A stretch of DNA of 64,000 nt, from positions 3,860,501-3,924,500 of the forward strand of contig NZ_CP119421.1 in NCBI RefSeq assembly GCF_030506305.1, given 5' to 3'. The stretch comes from Porifericola rhodea. GTDB lineage: Bacteria; Bacteroidota; Bacteroidia; Cytophagales; Cyclobacteriaceae. Of the stretch, positions 36,705-45,922 are shown in pieces. The notes below the pieces were generated by a model. That model ran no database searches, was not told the DNA's origin, and saw only the letters and a list, made by a program, of their open reading frames with translations. How positions within the stretch are numbered: the first letter of the stretch is position 1; each line of letters begins with the position of its first letter. The position numbers and the translations under genes are program-made.

Positions 36705-37682
36705 ATGCAAGTCAGAAGACCTAGAAGAAATCGTAAATCTGCTGCCATTCGTAATATGGTACAGGAAAATAAAGTAGGGGTGGAAGATCTAATCTTTCCC
36801 CTTTTTCTAATTGAAGGAGACAAGCAAAAAGTAGAAGTCTCTTCTATGCCCGGTATCTATCGCTATAGTAGCGACCTCATTTTAGAAGAAATACAGAGCT
36901 GTGTAGAGTTAGGAATACGTACTTTTGCTCCTTTCCCCTCCATTAGCGATGAGCTTAAAGATCCTATGGCAAGTGAAAGTCATAATCCAGAAGGCTTGTT
37001 TGTAAGTGCAATCCGTAAGATAAAAGTGAGCTTTCCTGAAGTAACATTAGTCACTGATGTAGCTATGGACCCTTATAGCTCAGATGGGCATGATGGTATC
37101 GTTAAAGACGGTAAAATACTTAATGACGAAACGCTTGAGGTACTGGGCAAAATGGCTTTAGCCCAGGCAGAAGCGGGAGCGGATATGTTAGGCCCCTCAG
37201 ATATGATGGATGGTAGAGTAGGTTACCTGCGCCAGTTGCTGGACGCTCACGGCTATACCGATGTTGGAATTATGTCCTACACTGCCAAATACGCCAGTGC
37301 TTTTTATGGCCCCTTTAGAGATGCTTTAAATTCTGCACCAAAGGCAGGAGATAAAAAAACTTATCAGATGAATCCGGCTAACCGTACTGAGGCATTAATA
37401 GAGGCAGATCTGGATGTAGAAGAAGGTGCTGATATTTTAATGGTGAAGCCCGCCATCCCGTATCTGGATGTAATTCGTATGCTAAAAGATAATTACGCCC
37501 TTCCGGTAGCGGCATATCATGTAAGTGGCGAGTATGCTATGATTAAAGCTGCCAGCGAAAAGGGGTGGCTCAACGGAGAACAATGTATGCAGGAGGCTCT
37601 CACTTGTATTAAAAGAGCAGGAGCAGACATCATCCTTACATATTTTGCCAAAGAGTTTGCTCTCCTACAAAAGAGAGGCTAA
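36705..37682 (+). CDS. hemB: Delta-aminolevulinic acid dehydratase (porphobilinogen synthase)
   Basis: The product of 325 aa condenses two ALA molecules to porphobilinogen in heme synthesis. Both catalytic lysines are in place (MSYTAKYASAFYGPFR and ILMVKPAIPYLD). The metal loop is DVAMDPYSSDGHDG (118-131): D118, D122 and D130 stand where zinc-type enzymes have cysteines, so this is the Mg-type enzyme. It sits after egtB-egtD and 81-114 bp before purL, all on the plus strand. Confidence 0.96.
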   Translation: MQVRRPRRNRKSAAIRNMVQENKVGVEDLIFPLFLIEGDKQKVEVSSMPGIYRYSSDLILEEIQSCVELGIRTFAPFPSISDELKDPMASESHNPEGLFVSAIRKIKVSFPEVTLVTDVAMDPYSSDGHDGIVKDGKILNDETLEVLGKMALAQAEAGADMLGPSDMMDGRVGYLRQLLDAHGYTDVGIMSYTAKYASAFYGPFRDALNSAPKAGDKKTYQMNPANRTEALIEADLDVEEGADILMVKPAIPYLDVIRMLKDNYALPVAAYHVSGEYAMIKAASEKGWLNGEQCMQEALTCIKRAGADIILTYFAKEFALLQKRG

Positions 37683-37796
37683 GCCTATCCATGGTTTGTG
37701 AGCTCGTGTAAGCAAAAGCTTTAGTTTGAAGTTTTTTTATTATTCCTATCAACTTATTGTAAATTGCGCCATCATTCACTAAAAATTGGCAAAAAG

Positions 37797-40013
37797 TTGA
37801 AAGAGGAGCTCACAACCGTACAAACCGCCCTTGATCTAGGTTTACTAGAAGAAGAATTTCAAAAAATTAAAGAGATCCTGGGAAGGACTCCAAACTTTAC
37901 CGAGCTGAGTATTTTCGCAGTAATGTGGTCAGAGCACTGCTCTTACAAAAACTCTATCGTTTGGTTAAAAAAACTCCCCAAGTCTTCTGATCGTATGCTG
38001 GCCGAAGCCGGAGAAGAGAATGCCGGACTGGTAGATATTGGCGATGGACTGGCTTGCAGCTTTAAAATTGAATCTCATAACCACCCCTCTGCCATAGAGC
38101 CCTACCAGGGAGCAGCTACCGGAGTTGGTGGTATTAACCGCGATATTTTTACCATGGGAGCCAGGCCTATCGCCCAGCTTAACTCACTACGCTTTGGTGA
38201 CCTTAGCAATGCGAAAACCCAGTGGTTACTCAAAGGAGTAGTGAAGGGGATAGGTGACTATGGTAATGCTTTTGGCATACCTACAGTAGGTGGTGAATTA
38301 TATTTTGACTCTTGCTATCAGGTAAACCCTTTAGTAAATGCCTTCTCCGCAGGAATTGTAGAAACTGACAAAACTGCATCGGCTATATCTTATGGCGCAG
38401 GTAACCCCGTCTTTATCGTTGGTTCTGCTACAGGAAAAGACGGTATACATGGTGCTGCGTTTGCTTCTAAAGACATTAGCGAAGACTCCCTGAACGATCT
38501 GCCTTCTGTACAGGTAGGTGACCCTTTTCAGGAAAAACTATTACTGGAAGCCAGCCTTGAAGTTATTGCTTCCGGAGCAGTTATTGGTATTCAGGATATG
38601 GGTGCAGCAGGTATTATCTGTTCTACCTCTGAAATGAGCGCCAAAGGAGAACATGGCATGAATATCTGGCTGGACAAAGTGCCACTGAGACAGGAGGGTA
38701 TGCTCCCTTTTGAAATACTCTTATCTGAGTCTCAGGAGAGAATGCTTATTGTGGTTAAGAAAGGTAAAGAGCAGGAAGTTCTAGATATTTTTAAGAAGTG
38801 GGACCTTAATTGTGCGCAGATTGGAGAAGTAACCGAAGATAAAAGCCTGAAATTCTATCAGGGGGGGGAGCTGGTAGCTGATGTGCCTGCTCATGATCTG
38901 GTATTAGGTGGAGGTGCTCCGGTATACCACCGTGAGTACAAAGAGCCCGCTTATTATCAGGAATTCAAACAGTTTAATCCGGATAGCATTCCACAACCTG
39001 AAAGCTATTCTGAAGTAGCTAAATTTCTGTTGAGTCATCCTAATATTGCGTCTCGCCAGTGGGTAGCCGAACAGTACGACTCTATGATTGGAACCGGTAC
39101 AACAACTACCAATGATCCCGCAGATGCCGCAGTGGTACGTATAAAAGGTACAAATAAAGCTATCTCAGTAACCGTGGACTGTAACGGTCGCTATGTACAT
39201 GCTGATCCTGAAGAAGGCTGCGCTATCGCAGTGGCAGAGTCTGCACGTAATATTGTTTGCTCGGGAGGAGAGCCTGTAGCCATCACCAACTGCCTAAATT
39301 TTGGCAACCCATATAATCCAGAGGTTTACTGGCAATTTGTGCATGCAATTATGGGAATGAAAAAAGCTTGCGAGAAGTTTAATACGCCAGTTACGGGTGG
39401 AAACGTAAGTTTTTACAACCAGTCTAACGACGGTGGTGCGGTATTCCCCACGCCGGTTATAGGTATGTTAGGTTTGCTAGATCATTATGACAAAAAAATG
39501 ACAATGCATTTTAAGAATGATAATGATCAGCTTTATCTGATAGGTAAAGTAAATGCTGACCTTGCCAGTTCAGAGTACCTATATAGCTACTGCAAAGTAA
39601 AAAGCTCTACTGTGCCTTATTTTAATCTGGACGAAGAATATCAGATGCAGGCAGCCGTTAAAATGTTAATAGAGAAAGGACTTATAAAGTCTGCACATGA
39701 TATCTCTGATGGTGGGCTTTTTATCACTTTAGCTGAGTCTGCGCTCGCTGGAAACAAAGGTTTTAGGATTAATACCGATAATTCTATTCGCAAGGATGCC
39801 TATCTTTTTGGAGAAGCACAGGGAAGAGTAGTAGTAAGTGTAAGTGAGAATAATACTCAGGCTCTTGAAGAGGCATTAGATGCGGCGCTGGTTGATTTTC
39901 AGCATATAGGTGAAGTTAATGGAAGTGATATGATAGTAGATGGCGAAAAGTTTATGAATCTACACGAAGCTAAACAATTACATAGTAATACATTGGCTTC
40001 ATTTTTGAGCTAG
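37797..40013 (+). CDS. purL: Phosphoribosylformylglycinamidine synthase subunit PurL (small form)
   Basis: The product of about 738 aa is the small PurL that needs PurS and PurQ to convert FGAR to FGAM. It shows LGRTPNFTELSIFAVMWSEHCSYKNS near the N-terminus and the repeated PurM-like halves with FKIESHNHPSAIEP and VTGGNVSFYNQS. There is no ATG nearby; TTG at 37797 gives the start MKEELTTVQTA that fits the family, while TTG at 37764 would add 11 residues. No glutaminase domain is fused. A hairpin follows. Confidence 0.95.
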   Translation: MKEELTTVQTALDLGLLEEEFQKIKEILGRTPNFTELSIFAVMWSEHCSYKNSIVWLKKLPKSSDRMLAEAGEENAGLVDIGDGLACSFKIESHNHPSAIEPYQGAATGVGGINRDIFTMGARPIAQLNSLRFGDLSNAKTQWLLKGVVKGIGDYGNAFGIPTVGGELYFDSCYQVNPLVNAFSAGIVETDKTASAISYGAGNPVFIVGSATGKDGIHGAAFASKDISEDSLNDLPSVQVGDPFQEKLLLEASLEVIASGAVIGIQDMGAAGIICSTSEMSAKGEHGMNIWLDKVPLRQEGMLPFEILLSESQERMLIVVKKGKEQEVLDIFKKWDLNCAQIGEVTEDKSLKFYQGGELVADVPAHDLVLGGGAPVYHREYKEPAYYQEFKQFNPDSIPQPESYSEVAKFLLSHPNIASRQWVAEQYDSMIGTGTTTTNDPADAAVVRIKGTNKAISVTVDCNGRYVHADPEEGCAIAVAESARNIVCSGGEPVAITNCLNFGNPYNPEVYWQFVHAIMGMKKACEKFNTPVTGGNVSFYNQSNDGGAVFPTPVIGMLGLLDHYDKKMTMHFKNDNDQLYLIGKVNADLASSEYLYSYCKVKSSTVPYFNLDEEYQMQAAVKMLIEKGLIKSAHDISDGGLFITLAESALAGNKGFRINTDNSIRKDAYLFGEAQGRVVVSVSENNTQALEEALDAALVDFQHIGEVNGSDMIVDGEKFMNLHEAKQLHSNTLASFLS

Positions 40014-40035
40014 ATTAAGCAGTTTTTGATATAAA

Positions 40036-40107
40036 AGGTGTTTTTATTACACCTGCATTTATATAAAAATTTTAGGAATCACTCCGGGTTACTGGAGTGA
40101 TTTCTTA
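40036..40107 (+). terminator. Hairpin terminator(s) after purL
   Basis: Two hairpins lie 3' of purL: AGGTGT / ACACCT at 40036-40054 and a perfect 9-bp stem AATCACTCC / GGAGTGATT at 40077-40102 followed by TTTCTTATT. The second is the likelier terminator and marks the boundary of the polysaccharide locus. Confidence 0.75.
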
Positions 40108-40245
40108 TTAGAGGGTATGAGTATTTTTAAGCTTTAAGTGAATTATTGCGCTATTTCTGAGGTTTTTATGTCTTATTATTCAAAAAATAATAAGAATAGT
40201 ATAATTTTTTTGAAGCCAAAATTTTTTAAATCTGCTTTTAATAAT

Positions 40246-40253
40246 TACTTTTG
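40246..40253 (+). promoter_or_regulatory. Putative -7 box (TACTTTTG) for the polysaccharide export operon
   Basis: It matches TAnnTTTG exactly, 56 bp before the Wza-like ATG at 40310, with the same eight bases as the box at 59673. A TTG at ideal -33 spacing is missing; the region before it is T-rich. Confidence 0.45.
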
Positions 40254-40309
40254 TAAAGGATATATAAGAATAATTTAAAAATATATTGCTTGTGTATAAT
40301 TTTTTCCGA

Positions 40310-41104
40310 ATGAAAAAAAGAAACTTCACTTTACGGCTTGGATTGATACTATTCGCATTGGTACTCCTCGCCGGATGCTACTCAAAAAAAGAACTGGTTT
40401 ACCTTCAGGATAGTGAGTTCAATAAAGAATATCCAACTTCAATAAAAAATAGAAGACCTGATTATCGTGTACAGGTTAATGATGTACTTCAAATTGATGT
40501 AAGAAACCCTGATCCTACTACAACCGCCTTATTTTCTAAGAGTAGTGGCAACATGGTTAACGGGAATGTAAACCCTGCATATCTTTACCTTTCAGGCTAT
40601 TCCGTTGACGATGGTGGCTTTATTAGCATTCCAATTGTTGGTAAGGTAAAAGTAGATGGCTTAACGGTTAACGAGGCGGAAACGCTTGTACAAACTGAAA
40701 TAGATAAGTACCTTAACAATGCCTCAGTTGAAGTAAAGCTAGTGAGTTTCAAAATTTCTGTGTTAGGAGAAGTTAACAACCCTGGCTACCATTTAATATA
40801 TAATGGCCAGGCCAACATACTGGAAGCACTGGCAATGGCAGGAGACATTACTCAATTTGGAAGCAGAGATGAGGTCAAACTTATTCGCCAGACTAATGAT
40901 GGCTCAGAGGTAATTCTGTTAGACTTAAGAGATGCAGGATTAATGAACTCAAAATACTTCTTTTTGTTACCCAATGATGTGCTCTATGTAGAACCAAGTA
41001 AAGAACAGGTGAAGAGAGCAAACTTAGAGCCTCTGGGTGTTGTTTTCTCAGCACTAACTACCCTGGCTTTGTTTATCAATGCTTATGTAAACCTCACTCA
41101 GTAG
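40310..41104 (+). CDS. Wza-like polysaccharide export lipoprotein
   Basis: The product of 264 aa begins MKKRNFTLRLGLILFALVLLAGC, a signal peptide with lipobox LAGC (Cys23). It then has the Poly_export/SLBB pattern: DYRVQVNDVLQIDV, GGFISIPIVGKVKVDGLTVNEAETLV, VEVKLVSFKISVLGEVNNPGYH and QANILEALAMAGDITQFG. A C-terminal hydrophobic helix (about 240-260) is the outer-membrane barrel helix seen in short Wza forms. It should form the outer-membrane channel for polysaccharide. An in-frame TTG at 40286 is less likely as start. The co-polymerase gene follows 21 bp on. Confidence 0.94.
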   Translation: MKKRNFTLRLGLILFALVLLAGCYSKKELVYLQDSEFNKEYPTSIKNRRPDYRVQVNDVLQIDVRNPDPTTTALFSKSSGNMVNGNVNPAYLYLSGYSVDDGGFISIPIVGKVKVDGLTVNEAETLVQTEIDKYLNNASVEVKLVSFKISVLGEVNNPGYHLIYNGQANILEALAMAGDITQFGSRDEVKLIRQTNDGSEVILLDLRDAGLMNSKYFFLLPNDVLYVEPSKEQVKRANLEPLGVVFSALTTLALFINAYVNLTQ

Positions 41105-41125
41105 AATTAATTAACATTTTCAACG

Positions 41126-43561
41126 ATGGAAAACATTAAAAGAGTTAATGAAGGCAGCGCGGATATACTACCGCTACTTTATAAAATCAAGACAAAGTGG
41201 TATTGGTTTGCATTAAGCTGTCTGTTCTTTTTAGCCATAGCAATCGTGTATAGCAAATTTGCCGAAAAGCGCTATGCTGTACAGGGAAGCATACTGTTTG
41301 AGGCTAGAGAAAGAGGATCTACTGAAGTAGATGAGTTGCTTGATGACAGGGGACAAGCTAACAGCAGAGATGAAGGTAAAATTGCCCTTACTAACGAAAT
41401 TGCCAAGCTGACCTCCGAACGTATGATTGGTGCGGCTATTGATGGGTTAGGCTTTGATGTGTCTTACTATACAACTGAGAAATTCTGGCCTGGATTTCTT
41501 AAGGAAAAGTGGATGAATGAGCGGTATGAGGATTTTCCTATACAGGTAAGTATAGATAGCTCACAGTTTCAGTTAGTTGGAGTGCCTATACACGTATCTT
41601 TTGTGTCTGAAGATGTAGTGAAAATTGAAGCACATGCAGAAGAAGTAAGAGCATTCAATTTTGAGACGCAGGAGTTTTCTGGTATCATACCTGAAATATC
41701 ATTTTCTGAAGATGTAAAACTCGGGCAGAAAATAGAGTCTAAATATCTAACTATTACTGTAGATGCAGACCCTAATTCTTTAGTTAGCACAGAGGAGTAT
41801 GATCTGGCTTTTAAAATAAATTCTACTAAGTCGCTTATAGACAGCTATAAATCTATGCTGGCAGTTACTCCGGTAGATGTTACTGATCAGAACTCGCGCG
41901 TTGTAAACCTGGCGATGGAAATTAATATACCCGCCAAAGGTGAAAAATTTATTAACTCTTTGATTGAGGCCTATGCTGGCAATGTGCTGAATACAAAAAA
42001 TTCTAAAGGTGAAAACTCGCTGGAGTTTATAAACAAAAGACTAGCTGTAGTTACTGACTCACTCAAAGATGCGGAGCTTCAACTACAGAACTTTAAGTCT
42101 TCTTCAAACATACTGGATGTAGACTATGCAAAAAATAGCTTATATAATCGTTTAGATAGACTTGAGCAGGAAAAAGCTACAGTAGATGACCAGCTTTCTT
42201 ACTACAGAAGTACTTTAAGATCACTTAACGATGATTCTCAAAGTGGGAAAATTGTCGCTCCTGCTGCGGTTGGAATTACAGACCCGTTCTTCAACAAACT
42301 GATCGACAACTATGTGCAATTAAGCAGCAGACTTCAGCAAATGAAGTATAATGCCACTGACTCTAACCCATTGGTAACTCAGCTAGAGCGTGATGTGGCT
42401 GATTTAAGACAAGCTATAAAAGACAATGTATCCGGTATAGTTTCTTCACTTTCTACAACACAGAGCAGGCTAAACAGAGAAATATATCAGCTAAGAGCAG
42501 ATGCTAACACATTGCCTCAGAGTGAAAGACAGCTTTCTGTGATGGAGCGTAACTATGAATTTTACAAAGACAAGTATGACGCTTTAATGGAGAAAAAAGC
42601 TGAGGCGGAAATTATTCTGGCTACCAATACTACAAATGTTGAGACTATAGAGAGAGCAGAAGTACAGGGTAACGGACCAGTATGGCCTAAAACTCCTTTG
42701 TTCCTATTTGCAGCAGTAATTCTGGGGCTAAGCTTTCCTCTAGCTTTCATTGTAGTGTCAGATTATCTGGACAACCGTGTAAGCGATAAAGAAGAACTAG
42801 AGAACAAAACCAAAGTACCTTTATTGGGTATGATCGCGAACGGACCTAAGGATGCTGGATTAGTTCTTAAAAAATATCCTAACTCAGCTATAGCGGAATC
42901 ATTTAAGTTTGTTAGAGTTAATCTGCAATACTTCCATCAGGATGTAAAAGATCAGGTAATTGGTATCACTTCTTCTATTAGTGGTGAAGGAAAAACATTC
43001 TGTTCTGCAAATATCGCTGCTACTTATGCTGATTCTGGTAAGCGTACTTTGTTAATATGCGGCGACCTGAGGAAGCCTAGAATTCAGGATTATTTTGACT
43101 TGAAAGGCCCCGGATTAACAGATTATTTACAGGAGTTCACTTCTCTGGATAATGTGATACAGCCTACCGAATTTAGAAATCTGGATGTTATTGCGCCCGG
43201 ATCTCCACAAGACGACCCTACTAAATTGTTTGAGTCTGCGAATGCAGAAAGATTATTTGAGGAATTAAAAGGTCGTTACGATAAAATAATCGTGGAGACA
43301 CCCCCAATCGGTTATGTAGCAGACTACTTTGTGTTAATCAAACATTTTGATATTAACCTTTTTGTGGTTCGCTATAAGTATACCAACAAAAACATACTGG
43401 TAGGCATTAATGACCTTTACAAGAACAATAAGATCAAGAATCTATACTTGTTGTTCAATGATGTTAAACATAGCGGTGAGTATGGCTATGGTTATCTCAG
43501 CAACGATAAAGGTTACTACACCAAGACCAAGAAGAAGGCACTTAAAAATCCTTTTGCTTAA
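41126..43561 (+). CDS. Wzc-like polysaccharide co-polymerase with tyrosine-kinase domain
   Basis: The product of 811 aa has a first membrane helix (about 28-47), a long periplasmic coiled-coil region, a second membrane helix (about 528-550) and a cytoplasmic BY-kinase-like domain. Walker A is GITSSISGEGKT (613-624), Walker A' LLICGDLRKP (about 642-651) and Walker B IIVETPP (about 721-727), where the usual Asp residues of A' and B are Gly and Glu. The tail is rich in Tyr (YGYGYLSNDKGYYTK), the usual autophosphorylation cluster. It regulates chain length and export with the Wza-like protein. Confidence 0.93.
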   Translation: MENIKRVNEGSADILPLLYKIKTKWYWFALSCLFFLAIAIVYSKFAEKRYAVQGSILFEARERGSTEVDELLDDRGQANSRDEGKIALTNEIAKLTSERMIGAAIDGLGFDVSYYTTEKFWPGFLKEKWMNERYEDFPIQVSIDSSQFQLVGVPIHVSFVSEDVVKIEAHAEEVRAFNFETQEFSGIIPEISFSEDVKLGQKIESKYLTITVDADPNSLVSTEEYDLAFKINSTKSLIDSYKSMLAVTPVDVTDQNSRVVNLAMEINIPAKGEKFINSLIEAYAGNVLNTKNSKGENSLEFINKRLAVVTDSLKDAELQLQNFKSSSNILDVDYAKNSLYNRLDRLEQEKATVDDQLSYYRSTLRSLNDDSQSGKIVAPAAVGITDPFFNKLIDNYVQLSSRLQQMKYNATDSNPLVTQLERDVADLRQAIKDNVSGIVSSLSTTQSRLNREIYQLRADANTLPQSERQLSVMERNYEFYKDKYDALMEKKAEAEIILATNTTNVETIERAEVQGNGPVWPKTPLFLFAAVILGLSFPLAFIVVSDYLDNRVSDKEELENKTKVPLLGMIANGPKDAGLVLKKYPNSAIAESFKFVRVNLQYFHQDVKDQVIGITSSISGEGKTFCSANIAATYADSGKRTLLICGDLRKPRIQDYFDLKGPGLTDYLQEFTSLDNVIQPTEFRNLDVIAPGSPQDDPTKLFESANAERLFEELKGRYDKIIVETPPIGYVADYFVLIKHFDINLFVVRYKYTNKNILVGINDLYKNNKIKNLYLLFNDVKHSGEYGYGYLSNDKGYYTKTKKKALKNPFA

Positions 43562-43562
43562 T

Positions 43563-43605
43563 AAAAAAGGGGAAGCCTAATATAACATGCGCTTTCCCTT
43601 TTTTT
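43563..43605 (+). terminator. Terminator after the Wzc-like gene
   Basis: AAAGGGGAAGC pairs with GCTTTCCCTTT (one G-T pair), and a T-run of seven follows. It may reduce read-through into the glycosyltransferase genes, so these may be transcribed less or from their own promoter. Confidence 0.85.
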
Positions 43606-43668
43606 ATGCGCTTAAAATAATATAACTATTCTAATATTTTTTAAGATTAATTAAGAGTAGAGTTTATA

Positions 43669-44742
43669 ATGGCAGAATCCATATTTAATAAAGTCCTTTT
43701 CGTAGCTCCAAATTATAAGTATTGGAAAGGTGGAATATCTTCTGTTATTATGGGTTATAAAAAAGCAATTACAGATTTCAACTACGTTCCCAGTACAACA
43801 TCATCTAATATTGTTATAACTACGATATCCTTTCCTTTTCTTTTGATAATTTTTACTTGGAAACTGTTAGCAAACAAGAACTATAAAATTGTGCACATAC
43901 ATGGTGCTTCAAAAGGAAGCTTTTTTCGTAAATATGTGTATTTCAAGCTTACTAGAATAATGGGTAGAAAAGTAGTCTACCATATGCATGGAGCTGGATT
44001 TCATCTTTTTTATAAAGATACTTCACCTTTTGTAAGGAAGCGAATTCAGTATATGATCAATAATGCTGATACACTTATTGTGTTGTCTAAATGGTGGCAG
44101 AACTTTTTTAACAGTGAGTTTAGACCAAAAAAGATTGAAATAGTACCAAACATAGTTGAGGCGCCAAGTGTAGTGAACCGTAGCTCTCATGTAAAGAATG
44201 AATATTTAAATCTTTTATTTCTAGGTAGAGTTGGTGATCGCAAAGGTATATTTGACTTGTTAAAAGTTTTTTCAACTGATGTGTCTTTTTTTAAGGCTCA
44301 TTTTAAATTAAAGGTTGGAGGAGATGGTGATATTGATAGGTTAAAAAGTAATATAAGTGAGATGGGACTAAGTGAAATGGTAGAGTACATTGGCTTTGTG
44401 GAGGGTGAACAAAAAGCAAAAGCTATTCATAAGGCTGATATATATGTTTTGCCATCTTATAATGAGGGGCTGCCTATTTCTATTCTAGAAGCAATGGCAT
44501 ACTCAAAGGCAGTAATATCAACTACTGTAGGGGGTATACCAGAGATAATAGAAGATGGATATAATGGTAGTCTAATAGAGCCAGGTAATCTTGAGGCTTT
44601 AAAATCTGCTTTGCTACAGTTGTTAAATGACCCTTCTAAATTAAAACTGTATGGTGAACGTTCGTATAAAATTGTAAGTAAAAGACATTTTCCAGATGCA
44701 GTGCTTAGCTGTCTTTACCAACTTTATTCAAACATAGAGTAA
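43669..44742 (+). CDS. Glycosyltransferase, GT4-type (GT-B fold)
   Basis: The product of 357 aa has the GT-B two-domain shape. The C-terminal donor site shows LFLGRVGDRKG, ADIYVLPSYNEGLPISILEAMA with the E-x7-E pair E266/E274, and GGIPEIIEDGYNG. The N-terminal part has WKGGISSVIMG, the acceptor-side loop. It likely adds one sugar to the lipid-linked repeat at the cytoplasmic face. The donor sugar is unknown. There is a 154-bp AT-rich gap to the next gene. Confidence 0.92.
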   Translation: MAESIFNKVLFVAPNYKYWKGGISSVIMGYKKAITDFNYVPSTTSSNIVITTISFPFLLIIFTWKLLANKNYKIVHIHGASKGSFFRKYVYFKLTRIMGRKVVYHMHGAGFHLFYKDTSPFVRKRIQYMINNADTLIVLSKWWQNFFNSEFRPKKIEIVPNIVEAPSVVNRSSHVKNEYLNLLFLGRVGDRKGIFDLLKVFSTDVSFFKAHFKLKVGGDGDIDRLKSNISEMGLSEMVEYIGFVEGEQKAKAIHKADIYVLPSYNEGLPISILEAMAYSKAVISTTVGGIPEIIEDGYNGSLIEPGNLEALKSALLQLLNDPSKLKLYGERSYKIVSKRHFPDAVLSCLYQLYSNIE

Positions 44743-44824
44743 TGCCAATAATTACCGTTTTAATTTTTTATCTAGTGATTTTTGCATTTAACAAAGTACT
44801 CTATTACGATCAAATAATTATATG

Positions 44825-44850
44825 ATGTCTTCATAATTACATGAAGATAT
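44825..44850. repeat. Hairpin between glycosyltransferase genes
   Basis: TCTTCAT and ATGAAGA are exact complements over a six-base loop; adding a G-T pair extends the stem to 10. There is no T-run. It could be an attenuator or chance in an AT-rich 154-bp gap. Confidence 0.3.
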
Positions 44851-44896
44851 AATTTTCAGATATTAACCAAGACCTAATTATACTAGTATTATTACA

Positions 44897-45913
44897 ATGA
44901 AAAAAGTAATAGTGAGAAGCCGTAGAAATGTTTTTCGGCATGAAACAGACATACTTGTAACCCGATATGGTTTTCAGGATATTAATAATGGTGAGACATC
45001 TAAAGGGATCAAAACAAGAAAAGAACTTATTCTCTTCTTTTTGAGTGACATTCTTTTTGTGTTAAGAAACATCAAAAAAATATCAAATTCTGAAGTCATA
45101 ATAGTCACAGGTTATAGTGCTTTAGTGATTAAGTTATTGATTAGACTTGGTATCATAAAGTACAAAAAGCTGTTGTGGTTCGGTTTTTTTATCCATTCAG
45201 ATTCAGCTTATAAAGTATTTAAAGTGGTTTTACGCTTTTTAAGGCTTAAGCATGAAGTCATGGTGCTTAATTCTATCTATGAAATTCCTTTGTATGCTGA
45301 AAGACTTGGTATACCTGAAAAAAAATTAACTTGTTTTAAATTAGGGGACTGGAAGAAACCAGTAGAGTTGTTTGACGATGACTATGTTCCACCATTCAAT
45401 GAGTATTGTTTTGCCGGAGGTTTTACGAATAGAAACTATTCTACTCTTATAGAAACTTTCAGGGGTTTAGATAAAAATCTAATAATAGTAGGTTCTCAAC
45501 TAAATAGTGATCTGAAAGATCTAAGCAACCTTCCTTCAAATATCATTGTAAAGAAGGATATAGATAAACGTGAATTTGAATCTCTAGTCGTACACTCAGA
45601 CATTTGTATACTCCCTATGAAGGATCCTGAAGCAGGTGCATCAGGACACATGGTTTTACTGGCATATATGCGTCACAAAAAAACTATTCTTGCCTCTAAC
45701 TTCCCAGCGATCCGCGAATATCTAGAGCACAACAAATCTGGAATTCTTTATAATAACCCAGAAACAGAGATTCCTTCAATACTCAATAAAATTGATTCTG
45801 GCACTTACAACAAGAAAGTATTGGGCGAGCAAGCTTACTTAGATTATAAAGAAAACTTTACTGCAGATGCATTAGAAGCTAACCTTGTCAAAATCGTTGA
45901 AACTAATTTGTAA
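44897..45913 (+). CDS. Glycosyltransferase-like protein
   Basis: The product of 338 aa is less typical than its neighbours. A GT-B C-terminal half is suggested by CFAGGFTNRNYSTLIETF, DKNLIIVGSQL, SDICILPMKDPEAGASGHMVLLAYM and ASNFPAIREYLEHNKSGIL. The E-x7-E motif is not present in normal form: here it reads DPEAGASGHMVLLAY, as in some GT4-like membrane-edge enzymes. It is likely an inner-leaflet transferase of the same polysaccharide. It ends 9 bp before the next gene. Confidence 0.78.
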   Translation: MKKVIVRSRRNVFRHETDILVTRYGFQDINNGETSKGIKTRKELILFFLSDILFVLRNIKKISNSEVIIVTGYSALVIKLLIRLGIIKYKKLLWFGFFIHSDSAYKVFKVVLRFLRLKHEVMVLNSIYEIPLYAERLGIPEKKLTCFKLGDWKKPVELFDDDYVPPFNEYCFAGGFTNRNYSTLIETFRGLDKNLIIVGSQLNSDLKDLSNLPSNIIVKKDIDKREFESLVVHSDICILPMKDPEAGASGHMVLLAYMRHKKTILASNFPAIREYLEHNKSGILYNNPETEIPSILNKIDSGTYNKKVLGEQAYLDYKENFTADALEANLVKIVETNL

Positions 45914-45922
45914 AAGTAATTG

